Assembly: GCF_003268655.1 (NCBI RefSeq)
Contig: NZ_CP029642.1
Location: 3,410,001-3,474,000, forward strand
Length of the DNA: 64,000 bases
Direction: 5' to 3'
Source: Arthrobacter dokdonellae
GTDB taxonomy: Bacteria > Actinomycetota > Actinomycetes > Actinomycetales > Micrococcaceae
In this document: one piece after another, positions 1 through 8,694 of the stretch
Layout: each line of letters begins with the position of its first letter
Position numbering within the stretch: the stretch's first letter is position 1
Notes under the pieces: generated by a model
What the model was told of the DNA's origin: nothing
Database searches by the model: none
What the model saw: only the letters and a program-made list of their open reading frames with translations
Program-made: the position numbers and the translations under genes

Positions 1-1094
1 AGGGCGATTGGTAGGGAATTGACATGAGGTTCAACAACATTAATTCGTGTCTTCGGCAACCGACCAGCAAGATCAGCAGTGATACCTACCGAGGGTGACT
101 CTCTCAGATCATCGATATTAGCCTTAAACGCCAGTCCAAGCACCGCAACTTCAGCTTCAGGGTCATGTTTGGATAATTCGGCGAGTACGCGGTCCCGCAC
201 CCAATGAGGTTTAGAATCATTGACTTCACGTGCCTGACGTATCAGCTTGGATTCGTTGGGAGCAGCGGCAACTATAAACCAAGGATCGACGGCAATGCAA
301 TGTCCACCCACACCGGGCCCTGGTTGCAGAATGTTGACTCGAGGATGATGGTTTGCAAGGCGAATAAGTTCCCATACATCTATGCCTATCTTGTCACTTA
401 TGATGGAAAGCTCATTAGCAAAGGCTATATTAACATCACGATATGAATTCTCAACCAATTTTGCCATCTCGGCAGTCTTAGCATCAGAGATGAGAATTTC
501 GCCTTGGCAAAATACACTGTATAGTTCCTTGGCCATATCAGCGGCTTCTCTAGTGATACCGCCCACAATTCGGTCATTGGTAACGAGCTCGATCATGACT
601 CTGCCTGGCAGTACGCGCTCTGGGCAGTGCGCCAGCAGAATCGTGGCCTTGCCATTAGAACCATCCAGGCTCAAATCGGGACGCAACTCTACGAGCAAGT
701 CCCCGAGGTGCTGGGTCGCACCTGGCGGCGAAGTTGATTCAAGGATGACGAGTTCTCCACCATTAAGATGAGGCGCGATTCCCTTGGCTGCCGCATCAAT
801 ATATGACAGGTCCGCCGTATGATCCTCGTTGAATGGCGTAGGAACTGCAACAATGTATGCGTCGGCTGCCGGAGTATCCGTCGTCGCCTTCAGTTTACCT
901 TGACTAACGGCACCTGCGACATGCGCTGCCAGGTCCGGTTCGACAAATGGGACCTGCCCAACATTAACAGCATCCACCGTTTTTTGGTTGACGTCGACTC
1001 CGACAACATCGATGCCGTTGACAGCAAGTATAGCGGCCGTCGGCAACCCGATATAGCCAAGTCCAATAACGGCAACGGTTTGTATTTTAGACAT
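1..1094 (-). CDS. wecC: UDP-N-acetyl-D-mannosamine dehydrogenase-type enzyme, 3' end outside window
   Basis: An NAD-dependent nucleotide-sugar dehydrogenase that oxidises the C6 hydroxyl of a UDP-HexNAc to a uronic acid for a surface glycan. Reading from the ATG at 1094, the protein begins MSKIQTVAVIGLGYIGLPTA, the Rossmann GxGxxG motif of the family. Further on lies the catalytic-cysteine motif GGHCIAVDPWF (about 265-305 on the plus strand), whose wording fits the WecC/UDP-ManNAc branch better than Ugd. The frame is open to base 1, so the C-terminal part lies outside the window. It starts 14 nt after the upstream glycosyltransferase stop, behind a weak GGGGA ribosome site, and is the last visible gene of the operon. 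Base composition is clearly AT-richer than the rest of the window. No wecB epimerase is visible here. Family assignment is sure; the exact substrate is inferred. Confidence 0.88.
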   Translation of the reverse strand, partial: MSKIQTVAVIGLGYIGLPTAAILAVNGIDVVGVDVNQKTVDAVNVGQVPFVEPDLAAHVAGAVSQGKLKATTDTPAADAYIVAVPTPFNEDHTADLSYIDAAAKGIAPHLNGGELVILESTSPPGATQHLGDLLVELRPDLSLDGSNGKATILLAHCPERVLPGRVMIELVTNDRIVGGITREAADMAKELYSVFCQGEILISDAKTAEMAKLVENSYRDVNIAFANELSIISDKIGIDVWELIRLANHHPRVNILQPGPGVGGHCIAVDPWFIVAAAPNESKLIRQAREVNDSKPHWVRDRVLAELSKHDPEAEVAVLGLAFKANIDDLRESPSVGITADLAGRLPKTRINVVEPHVNSLPIA

Positions 1095-1108
1095 TTAAAT
1101 AGTCCCCA

Positions 1109-3010
1109 TCAGATTGATACTTGATTCTTTGGATCGCCAAAGAACTTGAGGTCGCCGGATGCGAGTAATTCGGCGTCTTCCACTTGCCAGGTGTGGCCGT
1201 CTCCGGCCCGCACTTGGTAAAAATTGAAACGGTCCGCAGAATATATCTGCATCCCGGATGTTCCGGCACTGCGTAAAAAGCCCGAGTCTTCTCCAATGCC
1301 TAGGGCTGGGAAAGGGTTGGCAACGAAAATTTCTTTGCTAGCGACGATAGTGGGCCCCATGACGAAGTCAGTGTATCGGTGCTCCCTATGGCCAAACCGC
1401 AGGATAGTGGCCTTGGATGCGGCCAGATGCATGTAATGCGCCTGCTTACCCACCACATCTGCCTTGGAAAAGTCCATCGCGAAGATCTGGTCCGAAAGGT
1501 AGGAGGTGCCGTAAAAGTCGTCATCGTCAATCTTGGCCAATATATCCCCATCTGCCGCATTCACGCAGCGGTTTAGACACTCCCCCAAAGTCACATCTCG
1601 TCCGGCCTTCAAGAGAATAACGTCCGTAAGCCCATAACGGTTCTGCAGCTCACGCAAAGTTTTCTCTTCCAGTTCAAAACCGTGTGTCAGTAGTACCAGC
1701 TGGGTGGAGATCCCTCGTTGCCCGGCGACAGTCCGGAACACATCTTCCACCTTGTGTGGTCGGATCGTCGGCACCAACGCGGAGGCCGTAGGTCGCTTCA
1801 TGCCTGATGTCCTGGCCGGCAGGGCACGGGCAAGCACTGATTCCACGCGGTGCGCGTAAGTATGTTCCTGCCAAATGCGCCGCTGGGCCAGGTGTGCCGT
1901 CCTGTCATTGAGCTCGGCATTCTTCACCAGGGCCCGGCTCAGGTGGGCCGCCGCCTGGCGGGTGTCCGCAACGGGGACCTCGTCTGCCGTGAAGAAGTTC
2001 CTGATGGCCGCGCTGGGGGTGCTGATGACCGGCGTCCCGGCTGCGGAGATTTCAAAGATCCGGCGGGCGCACATGCTGGCGGAGTCCACCACGGAATTGA
2101 CATTGAGGAAAACCTTGTACGCCTTATAAGCGGAAAGCATCTGTGGATACGTAAGTGAACCAACCACGCGTGAATCGAGTTGTGCCGGGAACTGGTATTC
2201 GGCATTGCCGCCCAGCTGTCGGGAGAAGATCTCCAGGCCGGTGTTCATCTTGGCCGAGGCATCCATGACGCCATTGAGTAGGAGGTCCATTTGTTCTCGG
2301 CGCTCGGGGTACTTGTGGGCAAAGTACATGCCGCCAAAGGCCGCGTCTCGCCGGTGCCAGCCCTTTGCCGGGCGAACGGGGTTGTGCACGGCGGGTTGCG
2401 CGGCAAATGGCAGCACGCCTATGCGGTCGTGGCCCAGATCGGTACGATAGCTGTCAATGCGGCCCTCATCGGAGGTGAAGACAACATCGAAGAGCTTGGC
2501 CGCCGGCAGGAAGTCGTCGTAGTGCGGCGGGTCTTCCTTGTTCCAAAAGACCGTGGGGATGCCACGTTCCCTGCAGGCGGCGAGCATATCGATGAACGTC
2601 TGTTCCGGACCACCGTCCCCGGCAATTTTCCCGCGCCAAAGCCGCTCATTGCCTGCCCACGCTGATTCGATGAAGACCAGGTCCAGGCCTTCCAGCTGTT
2701 CCGCCCAGGCGACTGGATCCAGTGCCACCGCATTCCACTCGAAGCGTAAGGCCATAGCGGAAAACTCATCAAGGATGACCCCAACGGTGAGGTCCGTGCG
2801 GCGGGGATCGCCCAGCGGAAGATCGGCAGCAATAAAGGACAGGCGACGTTTCTTGCCACGGCCCACCCATCCTGCTTCAACGCCCTGCACGCTAGTGGGA
2901 GCAGTAAATCCAAGTTCTACATGTCGGCGCTTCTGCCACAACTTCAATTCTGCCAGCCCGCCGGTCCTTAGGTGCCACAAGGCAGTCCTAGATTCATTGA
3001 ATGTATACAT
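1109..3010 (-). CDS. bifunctional glycosyltransferase: CgeB-like GT-B domain fused to a GT2 domain
   Basis: A 633-residue cytoplasmic glycosyltransferase of the polysaccharide operon. The first ~390 residues resemble CgeB-type glycosyltransferases (Glyco_trans_1_2): a region rich in VFIESAW and IPTVFWNKEDP motifs, then the nucleotide-binding part ending in RRIFEISAAGTPVIST. From about residue 410 a second, GT-A-like family 2 domain follows, with the metal-binding acidic cluster KIDDDD at residues 493-498 and a second acidic motif GIGEDSGF near 570. Two catalytic modules in one chain suggest it adds two sugars or builds a repeat alternately. Its ATG shares one base with the stop of the upstream ABC ATPase (TGATG), which implies translational coupling. 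Donor and acceptor cannot be told from sequence. Confidence 0.85.
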   Translation of the reverse strand: MYTFNESRTALWHLRTGGLAELKLWQKRRHVELGFTAPTSVQGVEAGWVGRGKKRRLSFIAADLPLGDPRRTDLTVGVILDEFSAMALRFEWNAVALDPVAWAEQLEGLDLVFIESAWAGNERLWRGKIAGDGGPEQTFIDMLAACRERGIPTVFWNKEDPPHYDDFLPAAKLFDVVFTSDEGRIDSYRTDLGHDRIGVLPFAAQPAVHNPVRPAKGWHRRDAAFGGMYFAHKYPERREQMDLLLNGVMDASAKMNTGLEIFSRQLGGNAEYQFPAQLDSRVVGSLTYPQMLSAYKAYKVFLNVNSVVDSASMCARRIFEISAAGTPVISTPSAAIRNFFTADEVPVADTRQAAAHLSRALVKNAELNDRTAHLAQRRIWQEHTYAHRVESVLARALPARTSGMKRPTASALVPTIRPHKVEDVFRTVAGQRGISTQLVLLTHGFELEEKTLRELQNRYGLTDVILLKAGRDVTLGECLNRCVNAADGDILAKIDDDDFYGTSYLSDQIFAMDFSKADVVGKQAHYMHLAASKATILRFGHREHRYTDFVMGPTIVASKEIFVANPFPALGIGEDSGFLRSAGTSGMQIYSADRFNFYQVRAGDGHTWQVEDAELLASGDLKFFGDPKNQVSI

Positions 3011-3906
3011 CAGGCACCAACCGCAAATCGGCGGCCGCTATTTGTCGTGTTTACGACGTTGGCAACCACAAGTGAAGCCCGAATTTCAGCGCGAAGTTTC
3101 TGGGCGGAGTTGTGATTTCCGTCGGAGAGCAACTTCGTGAACTCTGTATACTTTTTCGTGACCGCCTTGGGACTTCCGTCCATGATGAGGTCCCCCTTGT
3201 CCAGCCAGACAACGCGCCCCGTCATGTCTTTGATGGTGTCCAAGCTGTGACTAACCAAAAAGACACAGCCTGCTTTCGCACGAAGTTCGTCCATTCGGAG
3301 CTTACTGCGGGCTGCAAATTGGGCATCACCGGTGTTAAGGGCCTCATCGATGAGCAGGATCTCGGGGTTACCGCAGGCGGCAATGGCGAAGCGGAGTCGG
3401 GACCCCATACCGGATGAGTACGACTTCATCGGAAGATGGATGGATTCTTCAAGTCCTGAGACTTCAACAATCTCATCATATCGTTCGTCGATTTCATTCC
3501 TGCTCAATCCCATTGCCAGGCAACCTAGAACAATGTTTTGGTCCCCGGACAACTCCTGCACCAGGGCTGCATTGACGCCTAGCATGATCGGAGTACTGGA
3601 TGCATGGATGGCCCCGCTCGTGGGCCGCACTTGCCCACTTACTAGCTTCATCAATGTGCTTTTACCCGAACCATTGCGCCCGATAATGCCCACGGACTCA
3701 CCGCGACGGACCACCAAGGACAGTTTATTCAGGGCATTGACTGTGACGGTGTTTGCTCTGGGGGTCATACGCCGTAGCAACTTCCAACCGAGGTTGGGCT
3801 CGATGGATTGCACCTCGGTGGAAATTACTTGGTATTTCATGGCTACATTTTCGGCGACGACACAGGGATCCGTTATCAATCGAGTTAGCTCATCAGCCGC
3901 GGACAT
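3010..3906 (-). CDS. polysaccharide/teichoic-acid ABC exporter ATPase (Wzt/TagH type)
   Basis: ATP-binding subunit that powers export of an undecaprenyl-linked glycan together with the permease encoded just upstream. It has Walker A GRNGSGKST, the signature region YSSGMGSRLRFAIA and Walker B ILLIDEALNTGD, which is the wording typical of the Wzt/TagH/RfbE branch. A longer frame opens at 3954, but the ATG at 3906 (MSAADELTR) follows an AAGG-containing ribosome site and overlaps the permease end by 14 nt, so it is preferred; this gives 298 residues. There is no long C-terminal carbohydrate-binding domain as in E. coli O9a Wzt, so export is probably coupled without a terminal-modification check. 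That last point is inference. Confidence 0.92.
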   Translation of the reverse strand: MSAADELTRLITDPCVVAENVAMKYQVISTEVQSIEPNLGWKLLRRMTPRANTVTVNALNKLSLVVRRGESVGIIGRNGSGKSTLMKLVSGQVRPTSGAIHASSTPIMLGVNAALVQELSGDQNIVLGCLAMGLSRNEIDERYDEIVEVSGLEESIHLPMKSYSSGMGSRLRFAIAACGNPEILLIDEALNTGDAQFAARSKLRMDELRAKAGCVFLVSHSLDTIKDMTGRVVWLDKGDLIMDGSPKAVTKKYTEFTKLLSDGNHNSAQKLRAEIRASLVVANVVNTTNSGRRFAVGA

Positions 3907-4780
3907 AGGACTCTTCTGCCTTCCAAAAAAAGAGCATCCCGACGATAAGTGCAATGGATGACCACGCTGTCAGTACCGCCCACGCATGCCATGTTGGTGT
4001 CACTCCATAGAGTATTACATCGCGGGTGATATCAATAATAATGAACATGGGGTTGGTCTGCAATATTCTGAGAATAATGGGCTCATTGACGAAACGCTCA
4101 AATGAATAAAAAACGGCCGACATATACATCAGGAGCCGTAGCATGAATGGCAATAGGTGCGTTACGTCATGTATACGGGAAATAATCCGAGCCAAGATTA
4201 GACCTAATCCGAGATTGAGGACGAATTGCAGTCCCACTGCGGGAATAATCAGTAGCCACCGCCAACTGATGGGCTCAACAGGTGGCACAAGCAACACAAT
4301 GAGTAGCATGGCAATAATCAGCGGAATATTCCCCAGCAGCTCGCGTAGATTCACACCAATAGGCAGGGCGGCACGCGGGAAACTGAATCCTTGAATCAAG
4401 GCCTTGTTCTGCTGCATTGAGCGGGCGCCGCTCATGATAGCACCGGAGGTGATCTGGTACATGAAGATACCAACAACGAGGTATCCGATAAAGTTAGGAA
4501 TACCCTTGCCGGTTTTAAGTAAAAGACCAAAAACCAAAAAATAAGTCATTCCGTTCAGAATGGGATTCAGCAGGAGCCACAAGCTGCCCAACTTGTCACG
4601 CCGTGTCCCACTTTGCACCCGGGCACGTGCATCAAAATATATAAAGTGGCGGAAGTCCCAGAGCCGAACCAAATAGTCAAAGAACGCCGGGCGTGCACCA
4701 ACCCGGGTCAACGCACCGAAGTCGATCGGCACGTCGCGGACTGCTGAAGGCTTGGGCAATTCGGTCGAAATCTCAGTCAT
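3893..4780 (-). CDS. polysaccharide ABC exporter permease (ABC-2 type, Wzm/TagG)
   Basis: Integral membrane subunit of the glycan exporter. The protein (295 residues from the ATG at 4780) shows about six hydrophobic segments, for instance MTYFLVFGLLLK, FIGYLVVGIFMYQIT, and a C-terminal pair before KAEESYVRG, which is the usual end of this family. A frame start exists at 4909, but the ATG at 4780 (MTEISTELP) forms an 8-nt overlap with the end of the upstream glycosyltransferase and gives the family's usual length. Sampled lines here are near 40 percent GC, far below the flanking genes, as often seen in polysaccharide loci gained by transfer. It should act with the ATPase that begins inside its last codons. 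Confidence 0.92.
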   Translation of the reverse strand: MTEISTELPKPSAVRDVPIDFGALTRVGARPAFFDYLVRLWDFRHFIYFDARARVQSGTRRDKLGSLWLLLNPILNGMTYFLVFGLLLKTGKGIPNFIGYLVVGIFMYQITSGAIMSGARSMQQNKALIQGFSFPRAALPIGVNLRELLGNIPLIIAMLLIVLLVPPVEPISWRWLLIIPAVGLQFVLNLGLGLILARIISRIHDVTHLLPFMLRLLMYMSAVFYSFERFVNEPIILRILQTNPMFIIIDITRDVILYGVTPTWHAWAVLTAWSSIALIVGMLFFWKAEESYVRG

Positions 4781-6530
4781 GCGAAAATCTCCGCTTTTCC
4801 AATGACAAACTCGCAACTTTCTTGTAGGCAGCACTGTAGGCCGCTGCGTTGGCACTCCACGTGCGCAATTCCAAAACACCCCTACGCCCCGCTTTGCCCA
4901 AACGATCACGCAGTGCCGGGTTCAACAACAGCCCGGACAAAACGTTGGCCAATCCTGACGGATTGTCGGCCGGACTCAACCTGCCGTTCACATTTTCTTC
5001 GATGATCTCGCGGAGAGCTGGCAGGTCGCTGGCCACGACCGGGCGGCCACTTGCCAGCGCCTCCACAGGCTTCAGCGGCGTGACGGCGCGGGTGACGGCC
5101 AGGTCCTTGCGTGGAACCACAAAGATGTCCATTGCCTGGTGGTACAACGGCGTGGATTCGCGCGGAACGCGCCCGGTAAATGTGACCTTGCCCGCTAGCC
5201 CCAGTTGCTTGACCTGGTCTTGCAGGACCGGCAGCGACGCGCCGCTTCCCACCACCAGCAGGCGAAGCTTGGGGAACGTCGGCGCCAAAATGGCAAAGGC
5301 GTCAACAAGGTCGCCAATGCCTTCGTAATCCACCAGGGAGCTGACGGTGCCGATGTAGTTCAGTTCAGGGTCCAGGCCCAGTGCCGTTCTGGCCTCTTCA
5401 TGGGTCCTGGGTTCCTCCAGGAACTGCCCGCCCACGGCGTTGGGAGCCAGCAGGACCTTGTCCGCGGGAATTCCCGCGGCCACGATGCTTTCCTTCATCG
5501 CGTCGCCCAGCGTGACCACCTGGTCCGCGGCATGCATGACGTCAGCTTCGCGGGCCTGGAACAGCACGTAGCGCTGGCTGTCCTTGGCCTTCGCGCCACG
5601 TGTGGACGCCCACGTGTCGGCAAGCTGCCCGCGCACCTCATAGACCCACGGAATGCCTAGGGCGCGCGCCACGGCCCCCACCACCAGGCCGTTGGCAAAG
5701 TGCGTGGTGGTGTGCAGCACCTCGGGACGGAATTCCAGTGCGATCCGCAACAGCGCCTCGGCCTCCTGCTGCATGCGGGCATCCGCCGTCGCTGCCAGCC
5801 GCGACGGAATCATCCGGCGGTACGTGACGCCGTCAATGACGTCCTGCTCCCGGGCGGTCACCTTGCCCACCTGCACCGGGTAGCCCAGGCGCGTGACGGC
5901 AAGAACGTCCCAGCCGGCGTCGCGCTGGGCGGTCAGGATCGAGTGGCTGCGCTGGGCATACCCGCTGCCCGTGTGGGGGAGGGAATTCGTCAGGAAGTGC
6001 AGCACGCGGCCCTGCAACGGTTCCATGGGGACGGCCCCCAGCTCCGGGGCCCAGCCCGAGAAGGTGCGCAGCTCCCCGGCCAGGCGCCGGCGGTGCTTCG
6101 CCATGCCCCCACGCTGGGAGTCGAGGGCAGCCACGGCACCCGCCATGTCGCCGTCGTACCACTTGCGCCGGGCCAGGGTGGCGGGGAAACGTGCTGCCCC
6201 GGCGGCGGGAAGGAACTTGTCCGCCCAGGCGGGCTCACCCGCGGCCAGTGCGACGTCGGCCGCCAGCCTTGCGCGGTTGCCCGTCAGTCCGCCCGAGAGC
6301 CGCTTTTCAAAGCGACGGCGCAGCCCCTCCGCGTCGCCGGAAACGAACGCGGCGACGAGTGCCGGGGCGGATGCGGAGCGGGGCAGGACGCGGCAGACGC
6401 CCTTGGCCGCAGGCTGCACCAGGGATGCCGGCATGCGGCGGGAAATCTGCAGCGCCAGCACGACGGGATCATCCAGCAGGTGCCTGGCGGCAGTGGTTGC
6501 CGCCAGTGTGAGGTTCTTACGCAGGTCCAC
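4773..6530 (-). CDS. glycosyltransferase family 4 with N-terminal extension
   Basis: A 585-residue retaining GT-B glycosyltransferase. The recognisable GT4 part starts near residue 170 (HFLTNSLPHTGSGYAQRSHS) and includes the acceptor-side strand VYEVRGQLADTW, the hinge region YIGTVSSLVDYEGI, and the donor-binding loop PLKPVEALASGRPVVASD. The first ~170 residues are Ala/Arg-rich, helical in look and without a family I recognise; they may pack against the membrane or another GT. The start is GTG at 6530, sharing one base with the previous stop (TAGTG), and the end overlaps the permease ATG by 8 nt, so the gene is tightly embedded in the operon. Sugar specificity is unknown. Confidence 0.88.
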   Translation of the reverse strand: MDLRKNLTLAATTAARHLLDDPVVLALQISRRMPASLVQPAAKGVCRVLPRSASAPALVAAFVSGDAEGLRRRFEKRLSGGLTGNRARLAADVALAAGEPAWADKFLPAAGAARFPATLARRKWYDGDMAGAVAALDSQRGGMAKHRRRLAGELRTFSGWAPELGAVPMEPLQGRVLHFLTNSLPHTGSGYAQRSHSILTAQRDAGWDVLAVTRLGYPVQVGKVTAREQDVIDGVTYRRMIPSRLAATADARMQQEAEALLRIALEFRPEVLHTTTHFANGLVVGAVARALGIPWVYEVRGQLADTWASTRGAKAKDSQRYVLFQAREADVMHAADQVVTLGDAMKESIVAAGIPADKVLLAPNAVGGQFLEEPRTHEEARTALGLDPELNYIGTVSSLVDYEGIGDLVDAFAILAPTFPKLRLLVVGSGASLPVLQDQVKQLGLAGKVTFTGRVPRESTPLYHQAMDIFVVPRKDLAVTRAVTPLKPVEALASGRPVVASDLPALREIIEENVNGRLSPADNPSGLANVLSGLLLNPALRDRLGKAGRRGVLELRTWSANAAAYSAAYKKVASLSLEKRRFSHD

Positions 6531-7816
6531 TAGACAGCACTCTTGCTGCGGACCAGCGCCCCAATGGTGTCCATGTACTTGAGCGCCAGCGACGGGTAGT
6601 TGGCGTTTTCGCGGACCCAGTCACGGCCCGAGGTGCCCGCCTGGAGACGGGTCCTGTCCGCGGCAAGACCGCGCCAGAGTTCGGCGACGGCCTCCGGCTT
6701 CCAGGCGACCACGTCGCCGCCGTCGGCCTCTCTGACAATGCGCGCCGCCTCGCCGCGCACAATGGCGGTGACGTGGCGGCCGATCGACATGACCTCGTAC
6801 GTCTTCGACGGCACGGTAGCCTCGAAGGACTTCCAGTCGTCGCGAAGGGACACAATGCAGGTGTCCGCAGCCTTGTAGCGGTTCAGCACGTCCTGGCCAT
6901 GGAGCGATTCGTGAAATGTGACGGGGGCGTCGAGCTCTTCGGCCAGTTCCATCAGGCTGGGCCGCTGGGTGCCGTGGCCCACCATGTGCAGGCGCATGGA
7001 ATTGCCCACCAGGGCGCTGGCGCGGATCACCACGTCCAGGCGCTGGCTCTCGCCGTGGTTGCCCAGGTACAGCGCCTCAAAGGTTTCGCGCTCCTGTGCG
7101 GGCGGGGCAAAGATGGGCACGGAATCCAGGTCCAGCCCGTTGCTGACGGTCACCACGTTCTTGACGCCGCGGGCGCGGAGGGTCTCCGCGAAGCCTTCCG
7201 TCACGGACACGACAAGATCGGCGCGCAGCTGGATGGCCTCCACCACGCGCTCCACGACGCTCTTGACGCTGCCCTTGACGAGACGTGCGTCGCGGGCCAA
7301 GTCCGGCCAGGCGTCGCGCATTTCGACGATCAGGGGAACGTGGCGGAGCCTGGCCACCACATACCCGGCCACCATGATGGGCAGGCTGGGCGCGGTGACG
7401 ACGACGACGTCGGCCTTGCGCCACATGAGGCCTGCCGGGATGGACATGGCGGCAGAGAAGACTTGGTCCACGAGCCTTGCCACGTGGAAGTTGCCGCTGT
7501 GGCGGATGTAGGGGACGCGTTTGATGCGCTCCCCGTGGGGTCCGACTTGGCCGCGGAACGGTGCGCCGGCGTCGCTGCGGGGCAGGCTGCGCCGGCCGTG
7601 CGGGAAGTGTGCCACGGGCGCCACCACGTCAACATCCCAGTCGGCCTTGCGGAATTCTCGGATCAAGGTGGTCCAGCGCCGCTGCGGCGGACTGTGCTCG
7701 GGCCAGTACGAGTGGATCAGGAGCATGATCCGCAGCGGGCCGCCCGGGCGCTGCCCGCGGTCTTTGCGCTTGCTTTTACCCGTTTGTCCGGGCTTGGATG
7801 AAGTCTTCTTAAGCAA
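6530..7816 (-). CDS. glycosyltransferase family 4 (WbuB-like)
   Basis: A GT-B glycosyltransferase of the polysaccharide operon. After a basic N-terminal tail (KKTSSKPGQTGKSKRKDRG) it opens with LLIHSYWPEHSPPQRRWTTL, which matches the WbuB-like GT4 start, and has the mid-domain motif EMRDAWPDLARD and the donor-side VPSKTYEVMSIGRHV. The frame begins with TTG at 7816, giving an 8-nt overlap with the upstream small gene (TTGCTTAA). An ATG at 7726 (MLLIHSYW) would drop the basic tail, and I cannot decide between them: the overlap favours TTG, while family length favours ATG. Codon use and GC are already like the core chromosome here. Confidence 0.88.
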   Translation of the reverse strand: MLKKTSSKPGQTGKSKRKDRGQRPGGPLRIMLLIHSYWPEHSPPQRRWTTLIREFRKADWDVDVVAPVAHFPHGRRSLPRSDAGAPFRGQVGPHGERIKRVPYIRHSGNFHVARLVDQVFSAAMSIPAGLMWRKADVVVVTAPSLPIMVAGYVVARLRHVPLIVEMRDAWPDLARDARLVKGSVKSVVERVVEAIQLRADLVVSVTEGFAETLRARGVKNVVTVSNGLDLDSVPIFAPPAQERETFEALYLGNHGESQRLDVVIRASALVGNSMRLHMVGHGTQRPSLMELAEELDAPVTFHESLHGQDVLNRYKAADTCIVSLRDDWKSFEATVPSKTYEVMSIGRHVTAIVRGEAARIVREADGGDVVAWKPEAVAELWRGLAADRTRLQAGTSGRDWVRENANYPSLALKYMDTIGALVRSKSAV

Positions 7817-8219
7817 GGCTGGCCCGCTCGGTCTTCGTGACCGGCACGCGGCGGCCGGAGCCGCCCATGACGCGGAAGTAGGCGAAGCCCAGGGCCAGCA
7901 GAATTGCGATGGTGGCGAGCTGGACCGAAAGCGGACTGCCCACAGGTGTTGGGGTGGTTTCCGCGCTCGTTGCGCTGGGCTTCTTGGTTGTGTATATCTG
8001 GGCCGTCGACGCTGTTGTCTTGGACGATGCGGGCTGGCGGGTGAGAGCCTGCGTGGCAGGGAGTGCCGCCGCGGTGGTGGCCTTCACTGTTGGCGGGTTC
8101 GCAAGGACGGGACCGGCAGCAAAAAGGGTCCCGAAAGTGGTTGCCAGCAAAATGGCAACGACCAGCACAAAGCGGTGGCGTGAGCGCGACAGCCCCAATT
8201 TTTCCCCTAGATATCTCAT
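7809..8219 (-). CDS. small exported/membrane protein with Thr/Ala-rich middle, first gene of the polysaccharide operon
   Basis: A 136-residue protein I do not recognise. From ATG 8219 it has a basic N-terminus, a hydrophobic stretch at residues 16-40 ending ...GPVLA-NPP (looks like a signal peptide with an AxA-like site), a disordered Thr/Ala/Ser/Lys-rich middle (41-96), a second hydrophobic segment (100-117) and a basic tail. This layout resembles a cell-wall anchored or bitopic protein with the middle outside the cell; there is no LPXTG motif. The frame extends to 8390 but residues before 8219 look random. Its stop overlaps the next glycosyltransferase start by 8 nt, so it is expressed with the glycan genes. 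It might be a glycan acceptor or an assembly scaffold; this is speculation. Confidence 0.6.
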   Translation of the reverse strand: MRYLGEKLGLSRSRHRFVLVVAILLATTFGTLFAAGPVLANPPTVKATTAAALPATQALTRQPASSKTTASTAQIYTTKKPSATSAETTPTPVGSPLSVQLATIAILLALGFAYFRVMGGSGRRVPVTKTERASLA

Positions 8220-8684
8220 CTGCGCCCGGCCGTGATGAAGCCAGGTTTCGTGCGAGTTAGCGACCTTTGGACTCACAAAGCTGCCCTGTGGAGACTCACA
8301 ACGTTGCTTTAGCGAACGGTCCAAACGATTTATTATCTCATATCTGCCCATGAGCACGTGGTTCCTGCGGCTGGCACCCATGGATTCCACCGCTCTTCAC
8401 CATGTTTATGTGCTAAAAGGCGCTGTTTCTTGGTCCAATATTCCTTGTTGTCGCGGAGAACTTCGCGACCGTTGTGTGCCAGGCCCTGGCTCCCGTGGGG
8501 CTGCCCCGTCTTCGGCGCGTCGAGGGCCGGTGAGCGTCGCGTCAGTATTCCGTTGGTGGAGTGGCTGGGACCGGGGTCTCGACGCGCTCGCAGAGCTCGC
8601 TGCTCGACCACCGGCGTCAGGGTCTCGACGCGCGGATTTCGACAGGCTCAATCACCGCTGCTTAATCACCGGGTTTCGACGGGC
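8220..8684. other. 465-nt intergenic region with interspersed repeats
   Basis: There is no convincing gene. The left part presumably holds the promoter of the minus-strand polysaccharide operon; I see no clear -10/-35 pair. The right part is filled with copies of the family A and A-prime repeats listed separately. Confidence 0.6.
8575..8614. repeat. family A repeat, copy 1
   Basis: A 40-nt unit beginning GGTCTCGACGCGCTCGC and ending GCTGCTCGACCACCGG. The core around GAGCTC is an imperfect palindrome. The same unit recurs at 12129-12168 and 12881-12920 with one or two changes. Confidence 0.85.
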
Positions 8685-8694
8685 TCAACCACCG
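8635..8694. repeat. two short A-prime repeats, the second forming the stop of the LCP gene
   Basis: Two related 23-nt units of the form TTTCGACRGGCTCAAYCACCG lie at 8635-8657 and 8672-8694. A third relative is at 12171-12193. The copy at 8672-8694 overlaps the final codons of the LCP gene and supplies its TGA stop (8685-8687). Confidence 0.8.

Noticed and set aside
8340..8684. Possible small gene in the gap before the LCP gene
   Set aside because: Open frames there are repeat-derived, overlap on both strands, and lack ribosome sites or recognisable motifs.
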